DNA of 64,000 nucleotides from an uncultured Cellvibrionales bacterium (GTDB lineage: Bacteria > Pseudomonadota > Gammaproteobacteria > Pseudomonadales > GM7GCV1): contig CAJXYP010000017.1 in the NCBI GenBank assembly GCA_913063225.1, positions 1-64,000 on the forward strand, given 5' to 3'. The position numbers were made by a program, and so were the translations under genes. Of the stretch, positions 8,969 through 18,604 are shown in pieces. The notes beneath the pieces were generated by a model. The model saw nothing but the letters and a program-made list of their open reading frames with translations, was not told where the DNA came from and did not search any database. The first letter of the stretch is position 1; every line of letters starts with the position of its first letter.

Positions 8969-9949
8969 ATGGTTCACTACATGAAAAGCTCGAACAAAAT
9001 GGAAAATGTTCCCACTTTCAAGCTGTTTCAAGGCAGCGAAGAGTGGCCCATCAAGGAACTGGTACACCATGAGTATATACAGCAACGCTGTGCAGAGACC
9101 GAAGGACGCATCGCGACTCATCGGCATCTCGATCTTTTCCACGTTTTGTACCTTTATAGCGGGAGTGCAAAAGCGGTTTTAGACGGAGAAGAGTTTCGTA
9201 TTCACGCTCCACTGCTAGTCACAGTGCCGCCCATGTGCATCCATGGTTTTACGCCGACTGAAACAATTCATGGCCACCTACTAACTATTCCCGGGTCATC
9301 GCTATCCCATCTTCTGAGTTTCGAAGAAACCTATACTGAATTCGCGGAACAGCCAAAAATAATCCGCGGAAATAGTACTGGTAAATGGCCTGACCTCGAC
9401 CAAATGTTTCGCGAGCTGTCGAAGGAATACACCCACGACAATCCCTCTCGTTTTTTAGCTATACAATCGATTCTGCGATTGATCTTTGTTTGGGCGATCC
9501 GGCATCAGGCGAGCCCTGTACTGGGGCACGATGTTTCTGCATCAGATCGCGATTCAATTCGGATTCGTAAATTCAAGAAACTAATTGAAGCCAACTATAA
9601 ATCCGGACTTTCCATAAAAGGTTACGCAAGCGAAATGGGACTAAGCAGTGCCCAGCTCAACAATATATGCCGCGCGAAAGTCGGGCAGTCTGCCCTGCAA
9701 ATAGTGCATGAGAGAGTCACTCTCGAAGCAAAAAGGTACTTGATTTATACCTCTCTGACCATTAGCGAAGTCGCCTATGAACTGGGCTTTGCAGACCCGG
9801 CTTATTTCACCCGCTTCTTTAGTAAGCAGGCTGGCCACTCACCTAAGCGATATCGAATTACTCATCGTCCCGATCGGGCTTTGCCTGATTCTCAGAATTT
9901 TGCTTCAGCAACTCCTCATCAGAAGCATGTTCGTCGAGTTCAGCGATAG
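8969..9949 (+). CDS. AraC-family transcriptional regulator
   Basis: A 326-residue regulator with an N-terminal cupin-like sensor domain (about residues 45-110, ETEGRIATHRHLDLFH then VPPMCIHGF) and a C-terminal double helix-turn-helix AraC domain (about 205-305, ending FADPAYFTRFFSKQAGHSPKRYR). Start ATG at 8969 follows GAGAGG. It is divergent from fadE and probably senses a substrate or intermediate of the fad operon; this is inferred from position. The 3' end runs 92 bases into the convergent YiiX-like gene on the other strand, so the last 20 or so residues lie outside the conserved domain. Confidence 0.85.
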   Translation: MVHYMKSSNKMENVPTFKLFQGSEEWPIKELVHHEYIQQRCAETEGRIATHRHLDLFHVLYLYSGSAKAVLDGEEFRIHAPLLVTVPPMCIHGFTPTETIHGHLLTIPGSSLSHLLSFEETYTEFAEQPKIIRGNSTGKWPDLDQMFRELSKEYTHDNPSRFLAIQSILRLIFVWAIRHQASPVLGHDVSASDRDSIRIRKFKKLIEANYKSGLSIKGYASEMGLSSAQLNNICRAKVGQSALQIVHERVTLEAKRYLIYTSLTISEVAYELGFADPAYFTRFFSKQAGHSPKRYRITHRPDRALPDSQNFASATPHQKHVRRVQR

Positions 9950-10889
9950 GGGTTTTAATTACTTTCGGTAGCTCTAGCGTTCCGTCTATATCTCCACCTA
10001 GACCGACCACATCACCCACCTCTGGTCGCACATGAAGTACATCATGCGCACTCACTAGATCATGCATCTCGGGTCTTTGGTCCGGGTAATCTACCCAGAC
10101 TAGCTTGCGGTAATATCCAGTGCGGGGTTTACCAAAGCGATTGGTTTCGGATCTAAGCAAGGGGCACTTAATTACGTCAAAGAACGGCGAATAATCAAAA
10201 TCCCTGGGCGTGAACAAACGCGGATTACGCCGAAATAATCTGTAGCTACCCTGCTCGTCTTCTTGAATCAAAGGCAGTATTGGAAAATCTACCGCACTGA
10301 AGGCCTCAGCAATCATTGAAGAGCAAACTGCTTTGGTGGATTCACCCGCGTTATGCTCAAACAAACTGGAGTGCCAGCTCCGCGGAATAATTGTCCACCA
10401 GGGAATAAGGAATCGGGCCAAATCCAGCAAATGGTGCACGCTATAAGCTGTACCCATTTTACTAACCATATATTTTACAACCTGGTCCCGATCATCCTTT
10501 GTTAGACCGATAGGGCGGCAAATCCGCATGTGGTAGGTACTGTAATGGCTTAGCGGAGTAACAACGGTCCCGCGATCTATCTCTGACTCTACTAAAAGTG
10601 GCTCATTTGTATCGTCATTCCAATATTCTGAAACTAAAGCAAAAAGCTCAGGATCCTTAATCGAATTTAAGCTGCCAATACAAAAAGCGGCGTGGCTCCA
10701 GGAACTGCGGGATATGCTCTTAATTATGTAACCAACTCGAGACCGGCCCTCAATTAGCAGCACATCGCCAGCCTTAATCGAGCTTTTCAAACACTCCAAA
10801 TCGTTAGGTGACAGTGAGGCAGATTCCTCCTTCTTGGTAAGAATACCAATCAGGAAAATCCAGATTTTTTCTTTGATAAAGCTGAACAA
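9858..10889 (-). CDS. YiiX/YebB-like permuted papain-fold (NlpC/P60-type) enzyme
   Basis: A 343-residue protein of the permuted papain-like group. The N-terminal GDVLLIEGRSRVGYIIKSI followed by SSWSHAAFCIG places the catalytic His (about residue 67), and the Cys is in STKAVCSSMIAEAF (about 192), the order expected for a permuted NlpC/P60 fold. Family members are amidases or lipid-directed hydrolases; the function here is unknown. A hydrophobic stretch IWIFLIGIL at residues 9-17 suggests membrane association, and the C-terminus is acidic. Start is a TTG at 10889 with GGAG five bases upstream. Its 3' end overlaps the araC-type gene tail to tail. Confidence 0.7.
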   Translation of the reverse strand: MFSFIKEKIWIFLIGILTKKEESASLSPNDLECLKSSIKAGDVLLIEGRSRVGYIIKSISRSSWSHAAFCIGSLNSIKDPELFALVSEYWNDDTNEPLLVESEIDRGTVVTPLSHYSTYHMRICRPIGLTKDDRDQVVKYMVSKMGTAYSVHHLLDLARFLIPWWTIIPRSWHSSLFEHNAGESTKAVCSSMIAEAFSAVDFPILPLIQEDEQGSYRLFRRNPRLFTPRDFDYSPFFDVIKCPLLRSETNRFGKPRTGYYRKLVWVDYPDQRPEMHDLVSAHDVLHVRPEVGDVVGLGGDIDGTLELPKVIKTPIAELDEHASDEELLKQNSENQAKPDRDDE

Positions 10890-11001
10890 AATATCTCCAA
10901 TCAGTTAAGGGCACCTAATGATAGGCGCCCTTCATCTGCTGATTAGAACATAATATTTAGGGCCCGAGTATTTCTCAGAGTCTATGAGTAACTAGCTCCG
11001 C

Positions 11002-12456
11002 TTAGTCATCCGCGGCATTGGCAATAAAGTCGAGCACTTCTTCAGTAAATAGGTAGTCAGCTGTGCCAATGGCAGCCATATAGGAAATATGCCCGTGATC
11101 GGGTATTTGCCGTATCCGTGGGCTAGCCTGGTGCTCGTTAGCCAACTGGCTGACTAGCTGCGTAATAGCAGGAAGAAATGTTGGTGGATCAAACTCGGCT
11201 ACAGCTACCAGCACCGGTATAGAGACACGCTCTATATTGTCCAACAATATCTTGTCGGACCACTGACTCGCATCCTCACCGAAATAGGCCAGATTTGTCG
11301 CACCGGGGTTTTGCAGGTCAACGGTCAAGCTAGCAGGAGATGCCAAAATTGCGCCAGCGACGACATGAGTATCGGCTGCCATAAGGCTGGGTCTGAATAC
11401 ATAGTTCGCAACGTGATTTGCCCCCGCAGAATGTCCCATCACAAATATACGATTCGTATCGCCGTTATATTCGGCTATATTTTCCGCAGTCCAGTTTACG
11501 GCCATACCCACGCTAACAGCACCGGCAGGAAATGGATGTTCGGGAGCGAATGGGTAAGTCATATTTACCACTACATAACCCAAACCAGCAAAGTGCGTTG
11601 CTACTGGCGCGAGCTCGTCAGGGTTGCCGCGAATATATCCACCACCATGAACAAGAATTATTACCGGAGCTCCGCTCCGTCCCGGGTAATTTCGGTTATT
11701 GCCAAGATAGACGCGCAGCCGATTATTTTCATCTGGACCATAACTAATATCATTTGTAACGGTCACATCCACAGCACTAAATTGCCGCGGCACATCTCGG
11801 TATATAGCTTGGGTTCCCTGGGGATTAACTGTTCGACCCAGAGCGGCAAGGCCTTGCCTAATTTCGTTCGTCATACCTGAGCGCAGGGAATTAGCGCTAT
11901 AAGTTGTTTGCTCGTCAGGAGCAGCCCAGCGCCACGCTTGGCGGTACGCATATTCGCTGGCACAGGCTTGAAGGCTGATATCTCTTGAAGAGTATGGCAG
12001 CGTATTTTCAGGGGTGTTTACGTATACTTTTTCAGCTGCGAGAGTCAGGCATAGTTCCGAATTCTCAATCGGGCTTACCCGACCGCTATCTAGTACACGC
12101 CATCCATGGGCAGAATCGGCAGCACATTCAACCGTATTTACTAGTGCCCCCGAGGACATACTGGCTCCGGATAAGCAGAGGTCATATTCAGGTAAGCGCA
12201 GTTGCTGGCTATCGGTTAACTCAAAAACCTCATCCACCCAAAATCCAGGTATCCCGTACTTACAGGAATGCGTAGAAATGGGCGCGTCTTTTCTTAGATT
12301 TTGACCAAAACCCGGCACATCCAAACAATACCCCAAGGGATCTTCCAGATTATGTAGGGACCGCAAAAACCCCTCATCCGCCGTGGCAGATTGAACTGAA
12401 AGCATTACTGCGATTGGAAAGATGCTGAATAAAGTTTTTCGAACTAAATATGACAT
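11002..12456 (-). CDS. secreted alpha/beta-hydrolase with N-terminal ricin-type lectin domain
   Basis: A 484-residue exported esterase-like enzyme. Residues 1-27 are a signal peptide. A beta-trefoil (ricin B-like) region follows, with repeated Cys-containing segments (GYCLDVPG, DLCLSGASMSSG, ELCLTL) to about 175. The hydrolase half has VHGGGYIRGNPDE (oxyanion HGGGY), MGHSAGANH (nucleophile Ser), an acidic AEFDPP and DHGHISYM (His), as in hormone-sensitive-lipase/carboxylesterase type enzymes. The start ATG at 12456 is preferred to the GTG at 12468. A sugar-binding domain ahead of an esterase suggests deacylation of a glycan or glycolipid outside the cell; the substrate is unknown. Confidence 0.75.
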   Translation of the reverse strand: MSYLVRKTLFSIFPIAVMLSVQSATADEGFLRSLHNLEDPLGYCLDVPGFGQNLRKDAPISTHSCKYGIPGFWVDEVFELTDSQQLRLPEYDLCLSGASMSSGALVNTVECAADSAHGWRVLDSGRVSPIENSELCLTLAAEKVYVNTPENTLPYSSRDISLQACASEYAYRQAWRWAAPDEQTTYSANSLRSGMTNEIRQGLAALGRTVNPQGTQAIYRDVPRQFSAVDVTVTNDISYGPDENNRLRVYLGNNRNYPGRSGAPVIILVHGGGYIRGNPDELAPVATHFAGLGYVVVNMTYPFAPEHPFPAGAVSVGMAVNWTAENIAEYNGDTNRIFVMGHSAGANHVANYVFRPSLMAADTHVVAGAILASPASLTVDLQNPGATNLAYFGEDASQWSDKILLDNIERVSIPVLVAVAEFDPPTFLPAITQLVSQLANEHQASPRIRQIPDHGHISYMAAIGTADYLFTEEVLDFIANAADD

Positions 12457-12652
12457 TTGTGTCCCCACTCCCTAAGTGAAGCCAATTGTGCAATCAAACA
12501 GAGCGCCTAATGTAGTAAATACTTTTTTTTAACAATTCTGAACAAAGTCAGATGGTGCTAGTCACACAGACCTAGAAATACGAAAGTTAATTAGATTGGA
12601 AAGATGCCACGCTTAGATCAGACACCAAAGCTAAACGAGACAATGGAGGGAA

Positions 12653-13060
12653 CTATTTCTTCGTACGCACGTAGAGCACTAGCGAGTGGCCCGCCAATTC
12701 AAAGCCATGCTCATCAGCAATTTGCTCCTGTAGGCGTTCAATTTCTTCGTTGTGAAACTCAATTACCTGACCAGTCTCTGTGCAAACCATATGATCGTGA
12801 TGGCTACCGTTGTCTATCTCATAGACTGATTTGCCGCCCTCAAAGTTGTGCCGCAATACCAGCCCAGCATTTTCAAATTGGGTTAACACCCTATAGACAG
12901 TTGCCAAACCAGTTTGCTCGCCGGCCTCAAGCAATTGCTGATAAATTTCCTCAGCGCTTAGATGACCAAGTTCTGCTTTTTCTAATAGCTCAAGGATTTT
13001 TAGCCTTGGCGTGGTCACCTTTAATCCGGCTTTCTGAAGTTCTTTGTTTTGATCTGGCAT
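12653..13060 (-). CDS. fur: ferric uptake regulator Fur
   Basis: A 135-residue Fur repressor, which binds Fe(II) and represses iron uptake genes. The N-terminal winged helix holds GLKVTTPRLKILELL and GLATVYRVLTQFENAG (recognition helix); the metal site is the SHHDHMVC segment. Only one Cys of the CxxC pair is present (CTET), as in Pseudomonas Fur, so this is not a defect. It is divergent from bamE across 67 bases, the arrangement common in gammaproteobacteria. A 179-residue ORF on the opposite strand is a shadow. Confidence 0.95.
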   Translation of the reverse strand: MPDQNKELQKAGLKVTTPRLKILELLEKAELGHLSAEEIYQQLLEAGEQTGLATVYRVLTQFENAGLVLRHNFEGGKSVYEIDNGSHHDHMVCTETGQVIEFHNEEIERLQEQIADEHGFELAGHSLVLYVRTKK

Positions 13061-13127
13061 TTAAGTCTCTACTGAGGTCGGGGTTTAGGCTATTATCCTG
13101 TTTGTTGTCCCTCTATGGAACCTTTGT

Positions 13128-13499
13128 ATGTCTAGCCCAATAAGGAGCAGGTTTTTTCTCCTGGTCGCCCTATTTTTTGCACTCAGCGCTTGCTCTAGTA
13201 TGTCTGGCCTTTCAATCTTTCCAGGTGTTCACAAGCTCGATCGCCAGCAGGGAAATATTATCGATCAAGAAAAGCTGGAACAATTAGAAGTGGGAATGAC
13301 AAAAGCGCAGGCACAATTCGTAATGGGAACTCCGTTAGTTAGCGACACCTTTGATTTAGATCGCTGGGATTATATTTACCAATTCTTGTCTGCAGCAGGT
13401 ACGGTACTCGAAAAATCTGTCACCTTACGATTCGACGAGAATCTTTTGGTAAGCATTGAGGATGATTCAGAACTTTCAGTAACTCAGGCTGACGAGTAG
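13128..13499 (+). CDS. bamE: outer membrane assembly lipoprotein BamE
   Basis: A 123-residue lipoprotein of the BAM complex that supports beta-barrel insertion into the outer membrane. The signal peptide ends in a lipobox LSAC (Cys at about residue 22), and the SmpA/OmlA fold follows: GMTKAQAQFVMGTPLVSDTF and DRWDYIYQF. Length is normal. It is divergent from fur; the shared 67-base gap must hold both promoters. Confidence 0.93.
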   Translation: MSSPIRSRFFLLVALFFALSACSSMSGLSIFPGVHKLDRQQGNIIDQEKLEQLEVGMTKAQAQFVMGTPLVSDTFDLDRWDYIYQFLSAAGTVLEKSVTLRFDENLLVSIEDDSELSVTQADE

Positions 13500-13548
13500 C
13501 CATAGATCCTGACGCTGCGTACCAGAGCCTCTGGCGAATTGGGAGCCC

Positions 13549-13611
13549 TCAGCCCAAGCGAAGCGAACTAAGGGTTCTCAGCCCGGCGAAGCCTACTAAG
13601 AGCCTTCAGCC
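13549..13611. repeat. 28-29 bp imperfect tandem repeat at the rnfH 3' end
   Basis: TCAGCC recurs at 13549, 13578 and 13606, heading units of 29 and 28 bases that share TCAGCCC, GCGAAGC and ACTAAG. The third, partial copy is the 3' end of rnfH itself, including its stop, so the repeat looks like a stuttered duplication of the gene end into the bamE-rnfH gap. Confidence 0.6.
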
Positions 13612-13964
13612 TTTTTCTTATCCAAATCTGCCGCAGCAGCTGCCTCGGCTCTTTTCGTCTTAGCTTCTGCAGCTCGCTGACGCCGAACCTCTTTGGGGTC
13701 GGCAATCAAGGGGCGATAAATTTCAATTCGATCCCCCTGCCGCACCAAATATTCATCCGGCGCGGATAAGCCGCGAGTACCAAGTTCGTTTCCAAAGATA
13801 CCCATAGCGGAGCTGCCTAAATCCAAATCTGGAAAATGGCTTTGAATCCCCGACTGCTTTGCGGCGTCTAAGGCTGTCGTGCCACGCGCGACCTGGATCG
13901 ACTGAATCTTTTGACGATCCGGCAAAGCGAAGGCAACTTCTATGCTAATAAGCTCTTTGGTCAA
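13596..13964 (-). CDS. rnfH: RnfH family protein (UPF0125)
   Basis: A 122-residue ubiquitin-like-fold protein of the RnfH/YfjF family, often paired with RatA; its biochemical role is not settled. The conserved core is ISIEVAFALPDRQ near the N-terminus and VRQGDRIEIYRPLIADPKEVRR around residue 80-100; the tail is Lys/Ala rich. The start is a TTG at 13964; the ATG seven bases upstream is out of frame. It follows ratA by 11 bases, matching the ratA-rnfH pair in other gammaproteobacteria. The gene's last bases are part of a tandem repeat. Confidence 0.88.
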   Translation of the reverse strand: MTKELISIEVAFALPDRQKIQSIQVARGTTALDAAKQSGIQSHFPDLDLGSSAMGIFGNELGTRGLSAPDEYLVRQGDRIEIYRPLIADPKEVRRQRAAEAKTKRAEAAAAADLDKKKAEGS

Positions 13965-13975
13965 TGTTCATTTCT

Positions 13976-14410
13976 CTATTTTCTGTAGATCTCATCCGCT
14001 CGTTGGCAAATAGCATCTACCAATTTGTTTGACGCCTCAACTACCAACCCGGATACCAGTTTATTGAGAAGAGAGCGCTTCATCTCAAACGCCAGATGAA
14101 ACTCGACTTTACAGCCTAGCCCTTCGACCTCCTTAAAACTCCAATCACCTTGAAGCTCAGTAAAGGGTCCGTCCAATAACTGCATCTGAATATGCTCAAA
14201 CTTCTTGTTGGTATTCCTCGTTGAAAACCGTTGTTCAATACCAGACTTTGCCAGACAAAGTTCCGCCTCAAGAGCATCTTCGCTCCTACTAAGAATGGTC
14301 GCGCTTTTGCAGGAAGACAGATAGGTCGGGTATGCCTCGATATCGTCAACAAGAACAAACATCTGTTCAGCGGTATAGGGCACCAAGGCCTGGCGATCAA
14401 CTCTAATCAT
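13976..14410 (-). CDS. ratA: RatA-like START/SRPBCC protein (coenzyme Q-binding type)
   Basis: A 144-residue SRPBCC protein of the COQ10/RatA family. The N-terminal VPYTAEQMFVLVDDIEAYPTYLSSC and the central LLDGPFTELQGDWSF are family marks. Homologues are described either as ubiquinone-binding chaperones or as the RatA toxin that blocks ribosome subunit joining; sequence does not decide. Co-transcribed with rnfH. The smpB gene, which usually lies divergent here, is absent and an NSS transporter gene precedes it instead by 15 bases. Confidence 0.88.
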   Translation of the reverse strand: MIRVDRQALVPYTAEQMFVLVDDIEAYPTYLSSCKSATILSRSEDALEAELCLAKSGIEQRFSTRNTNKKFEHIQMQLLDGPFTELQGDWSFKEVEGLGCKVEFHLAFEMKRSLLNKLVSGLVVEASNKLVDAICQRADEIYRK

Positions 14411-14425
14411 TAGGGCCCGGGCCTT

Positions 14426-15829
14426 CTAACTAAATAGATTGAGTAGAGATAACCAGGGCCAGCCAAATATATCCGACAGCCCTTCAAGGGTTACCCAGAG
14501 AATGGCAATCGGAGAAATATAGCGCAGCACAAAGGTCCAAGCGTTAAAAATTCGATCATTGTCGATGTCTAGCTCATCCCTAACCGTATTGGTATTCATC
14601 ATCCAGCCAACAAAAATCGCCATAACCATGCCCCCCAGAGGCAACATAATATTTGCTGTTAGGAAATCTGCGAACTCGAAGAAATTTAATCCAAGCAAAC
14701 GTATATCTTCCCAAGCCCCGAAAGAAAACACAGTGCCCAAACCCAACAACCAACATATGAGCCCAAAAGCCAGTCCTGCCTGAAGGCGCGTAGCCTTCTT
14801 GGTTTCTACAAACCAGGCAACCGCAGGCTCAACTAGAGAAATAGATGAACTCCAAGCAGCCATAGTTACCAATGCAAAAAACATAAAGCCAAAGATGATT
14901 CCGCCGGGCATATTACCAAAGGCAATAGGCAGGCTTACAAAAAGCAGTCCCGGGCCTTCGCTAGGCACAATGGCTTCGTTAGCAAATACAATTGGAAATA
15001 TGGCCAAGCCTGCTACCAAGGCCACCAATGTGTCCAGACCAGCCACCGTAAGCACCGTTTTACCAATTGGCGCATGCTCTGGCATATAGGCGCCGTACAC
15101 CATGATGGCACCCATGCCCAAACTAAGCGTAAAAAAAGCATGCCCAAGAGCAGTAAGAATGGATTGTCCGGTTAACGACGAGAAATTCACAGCAAACAAA
15201 TAGTTCACCGCGGCGGGAAAATCACCCATGCGAATACTAAATGTAAGCAGAACCAACAACAGAACCATCAACAGTGGCATAAGTATGCGTACAGCCCTGC
15301 CCAGCCCTTTCGTGACGCCGGCAATAACCACAAACATGGTCATAACCATAAACAGGCTGTGGTAGAAAATTAGGGTCCTAGGGCTACCAAGCATCTCGGC
15401 AAACATCTCGCTCGAGCCTGCACCGTCCAAGCCATTGATATTACCTGAGGCCATCTGCAACAGGTAGTGGATAGCCCAGCCAGCTATAACACTGTAGTAA
15501 GAGAGAATAACGACGCCAGCGACCACACCCATCCAGCCTATACCATGCCAAATGCGGGGCGCCTTAATCTCATCCACCAACTTATACATTGTGTGTACTG
15601 GACTAGATCGACCCCAGCGGCCCATCAGTACTTCTGCCATCATGATTGGGATGCCAAGCACCAGAATACAAATTAGGTATATCAATACAAAAGCACCGCC
15701 ACCATTTTCACCGGCGATGTAGGGGAATTTCCAGATATTACCCAGCCCAACCGCAGAACCGGTGGCCGCCATCACAAAGGTCCAACGGCTATTCCAAGTT
15801 TCATGAACTCCGTCAGCTTTATTGGACAT
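14426..15829 (-). CDS. sodium-dependent transporter, neurotransmitter:sodium symporter family
   Basis: A 467-residue inner-membrane symporter of the NSS/SNF (LeuT-like) family, with about 11-12 hydrophobic helices. The N-terminal motif TWNSRWTFVMAATGSAVGLGNIWKFPY region contains the GSAVGLGNIWKFPY signature that forms the sodium and substrate site in TM1. Such proteins import amino acids or other small amines with Na+, in keeping with a saline habitat. Start ATG at 15829. The substrate is not predictable. Confidence 0.92.
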   Translation of the reverse strand: MSNKADGVHETWNSRWTFVMAATGSAVGLGNIWKFPYIAGENGGGAFVLIYLICILVLGIPIMMAEVLMGRWGRSSPVHTMYKLVDEIKAPRIWHGIGWMGVVAGVVILSYYSVIAGWAIHYLLQMASGNINGLDGAGSSEMFAEMLGSPRTLIFYHSLFMVMTMFVVIAGVTKGLGRAVRILMPLLMVLLLVLLTFSIRMGDFPAAVNYLFAVNFSSLTGQSILTALGHAFFTLSLGMGAIMVYGAYMPEHAPIGKTVLTVAGLDTLVALVAGLAIFPIVFANEAIVPSEGPGLLFVSLPIAFGNMPGGIIFGFMFFALVTMAAWSSSISLVEPAVAWFVETKKATRLQAGLAFGLICWLLGLGTVFSFGAWEDIRLLGLNFFEFADFLTANIMLPLGGMVMAIFVGWMMNTNTVRDELDIDNDRIFNAWTFVLRYISPIAILWVTLEGLSDIFGWPWLSLLNLFS

Positions 15830-15949
15830 AGGTAGGGCCTTTTAATGGTTAGGTTAGCGAGGCATTCTATCCAGAGTCTGGAAAGCCTGTCCACGCTTAA
15901 ACATTATTCGCGTTCTATCAATCGGATAATCATAGAGCCGAGAATAAAA

Positions 15950-17263
<1,314 letters not shown>

Positions 17264-17290
17264 CTAAAAAGTTCAGAAGAACTAAATTAA

Positions 17291-18280
17291 CTAATTGACC
17301 GTGTTACCGGCTTGAACTAATGCTTTTAAATCGGTGCTAAAACCGGTCGCAGGCCTGGCACGCCCGAAGGCAGCTCCCACCTGATCATATCGACCACCGT
17401 TGGCAATTGAAGAACCATAACCCGGCGCATATGCCGCAAACACCAGACCAGAGTGATAGTTTGAACCACGAACTTCCGCCAGGTCCAAAAACAAATTTAC
17501 ATCAGAGAATTCTTTTTGCAGGGCATCAACCAAAGACTGAAGCTGATCAACAATTTGCAACAGGCGATCAATACCGGCAAATATTTCCCGCGCTCGAGCC
17601 AATACGGAAGTATCTCCGGCCAGTTGAGGCAATTCAGAGACAAGGGCTTTGATTTGATCACTGCAGCCGGATTTGCCTACCCAAGCTTTAATTTCAGGTA
17701 TACGTTTACCTTGAATTAGATCGAGTAACCGTTCGCTATCTTCGCCTTGATCTGCGATTTGCTCCGCAAGCCATGCAAATATACCAACATGCCCCAAATC
17801 CAGAGTAATTTTTTCAATACCGGCTAGCTTCAAGCTACTCAGCATAATCAACACGATTTCAACATCAGCCGCGGCAGTCGCGTCACCAAAAATCTCGGCT
17901 CCCACTTGCAGTGGCGAGCGGCTGGCATCGGAACCTGTCGGCAATGTTTTTAGAGTAGATCCGGCGTAGCAGAGTCGGCTGACCCCCTCACTAGCCAAAC
18001 TGTGTGCATCAATTCGCGCGGCTTGCGGGGACATATCACTGCGTAATCCCAAGGTTCTGCCGCTGATCTGATCTACCATTTTGAATGTAAGTAAATCCAG
18101 GTCGGCGCCAACCCCGGTAAAAAGGGCATCGGTAAATTCCACCAAGGGAGGAATTATTAGGCCATAGCCAGCTTCGCGATAACTATCCAATAACTGACGG
18201 CGTAATTTTTCAATATTCCAGGCCTGATCCGGAAGAATCTCTTCCACTCCGTCTGGCAATATCCAAGGATTTTTATTCAT
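17291..18280 (-). CDS. hisZ: ATP phosphoribosyltransferase regulatory subunit HisZ
   Basis: A 329-residue histidyl-tRNA-synthetase-like protein lacking aminoacylation; it activates the short HisG in the first step of histidine synthesis. WILPDGVEEILP at the N-terminus and LGLRSDMSPQAARIDAH match HisZ. The ORF track begins at a TTG (18301) overlapping the DUF2065 stop; the ATG at 18280 places the start just before the conserved WxLPDG, so it is preferred, though neither has a strong ribosome site. Confidence 0.92.
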   Translation of the reverse strand: MNKNPWILPDGVEEILPDQAWNIEKLRRQLLDSYREAGYGLIIPPLVEFTDALFTGVGADLDLLTFKMVDQISGRTLGLRSDMSPQAARIDAHSLASEGVSRLCYAGSTLKTLPTGSDASRSPLQVGAEIFGDATAAADVEIVLIMLSSLKLAGIEKITLDLGHVGIFAWLAEQIADQGEDSERLLDLIQGKRIPEIKAWVGKSGCSDQIKALVSELPQLAGDTSVLARAREIFAGIDRLLQIVDQLQSLVDALQKEFSDVNLFLDLAEVRGSNYHSGLVFAAYAPGYGSSIANGGRYDQVGAAFGRARPATGFSTDLKALVQAGNTVN

Positions 18281-18297
18281 GATATTTAATCTGGGCG

Positions 18298-18489
18298 TCA
18301 AAGCAGGTACAGAAGAAAGACTCCAGCCACCATAGTGACCAGTCCAGTAATGCGCACAGCAGAATCGTTACTCGTCGAAATACCCTGTAACAGCTGACGC
18401 CACCCCTTCGGGTACAGGAAGGGCACAATCCCCTCTAACACCAGCAATAGCGCAAAAGCACGAGTTATTTCGATCCAAAAGCTGTCCAC
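18298..18489 (-). CDS. yjeT: DUF2065 (YjeT-like) small membrane protein
   Basis: A 63-residue inner-membrane protein of unknown function with two hydrophobic helices (AFALLLVLEGIVPFL and ITGLVTMVAGVFLLYLL); the middle LEGIVPFLYPKGWR is the family mark. The ORF track start at 18510 is moved to the GTG at 18489, which has GAGGGA six bases upstream. It always sits between hflC and hisZ in related genomes. Confidence 0.85.
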   Translation of the reverse strand: MDSFWIEITRAFALLLVLEGIVPFLYPKGWRQLLQGISTSNDSAVRITGLVTMVAGVFLLYLL

Positions 18490-18512
18490 TTGATGTCCCT
18501 CAGAACACACAC

Positions 18513-18540
18513 AAAAAAGCCGGGTGCTTCCCGGCTTTTT
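18513..18540 (-). terminator. intrinsic terminator after hflKC
   Basis: AAAAAGCCGGG, loop TGCTT, CCCGGCTTTTT: an 11-bp inverted repeat with T runs on both strands, located 64 bases past the hflC stop. On the minus strand it ends the hflKC transcript just before the DUF2065 gene, so the latter probably has its own promoter or relies on read-through. Confidence 0.85.
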
Positions 18541-18604
18541 CGGATTTTATCACAGCCAAACCCAAGGGTCAGTGCTGAATTTTACAAGCGAGGAAATTAC
18601 CGCC

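Noticed and set aside
11311-11880. 189-residue plus-strand ORF
   Set aside because: Antisense shadow of the lectin-esterase gene.
13060-13060. Fur with a lost zinc-site Cys
   Set aside because: The single Cys in HHDHMVC is normal for Pseudomonas-type Fur.
12604-13143. 179-residue plus-strand ORF
   Set aside because: It lies antisense to fur, which is clearly coding on the minus strand; the plus-strand protein has no recognisable features.
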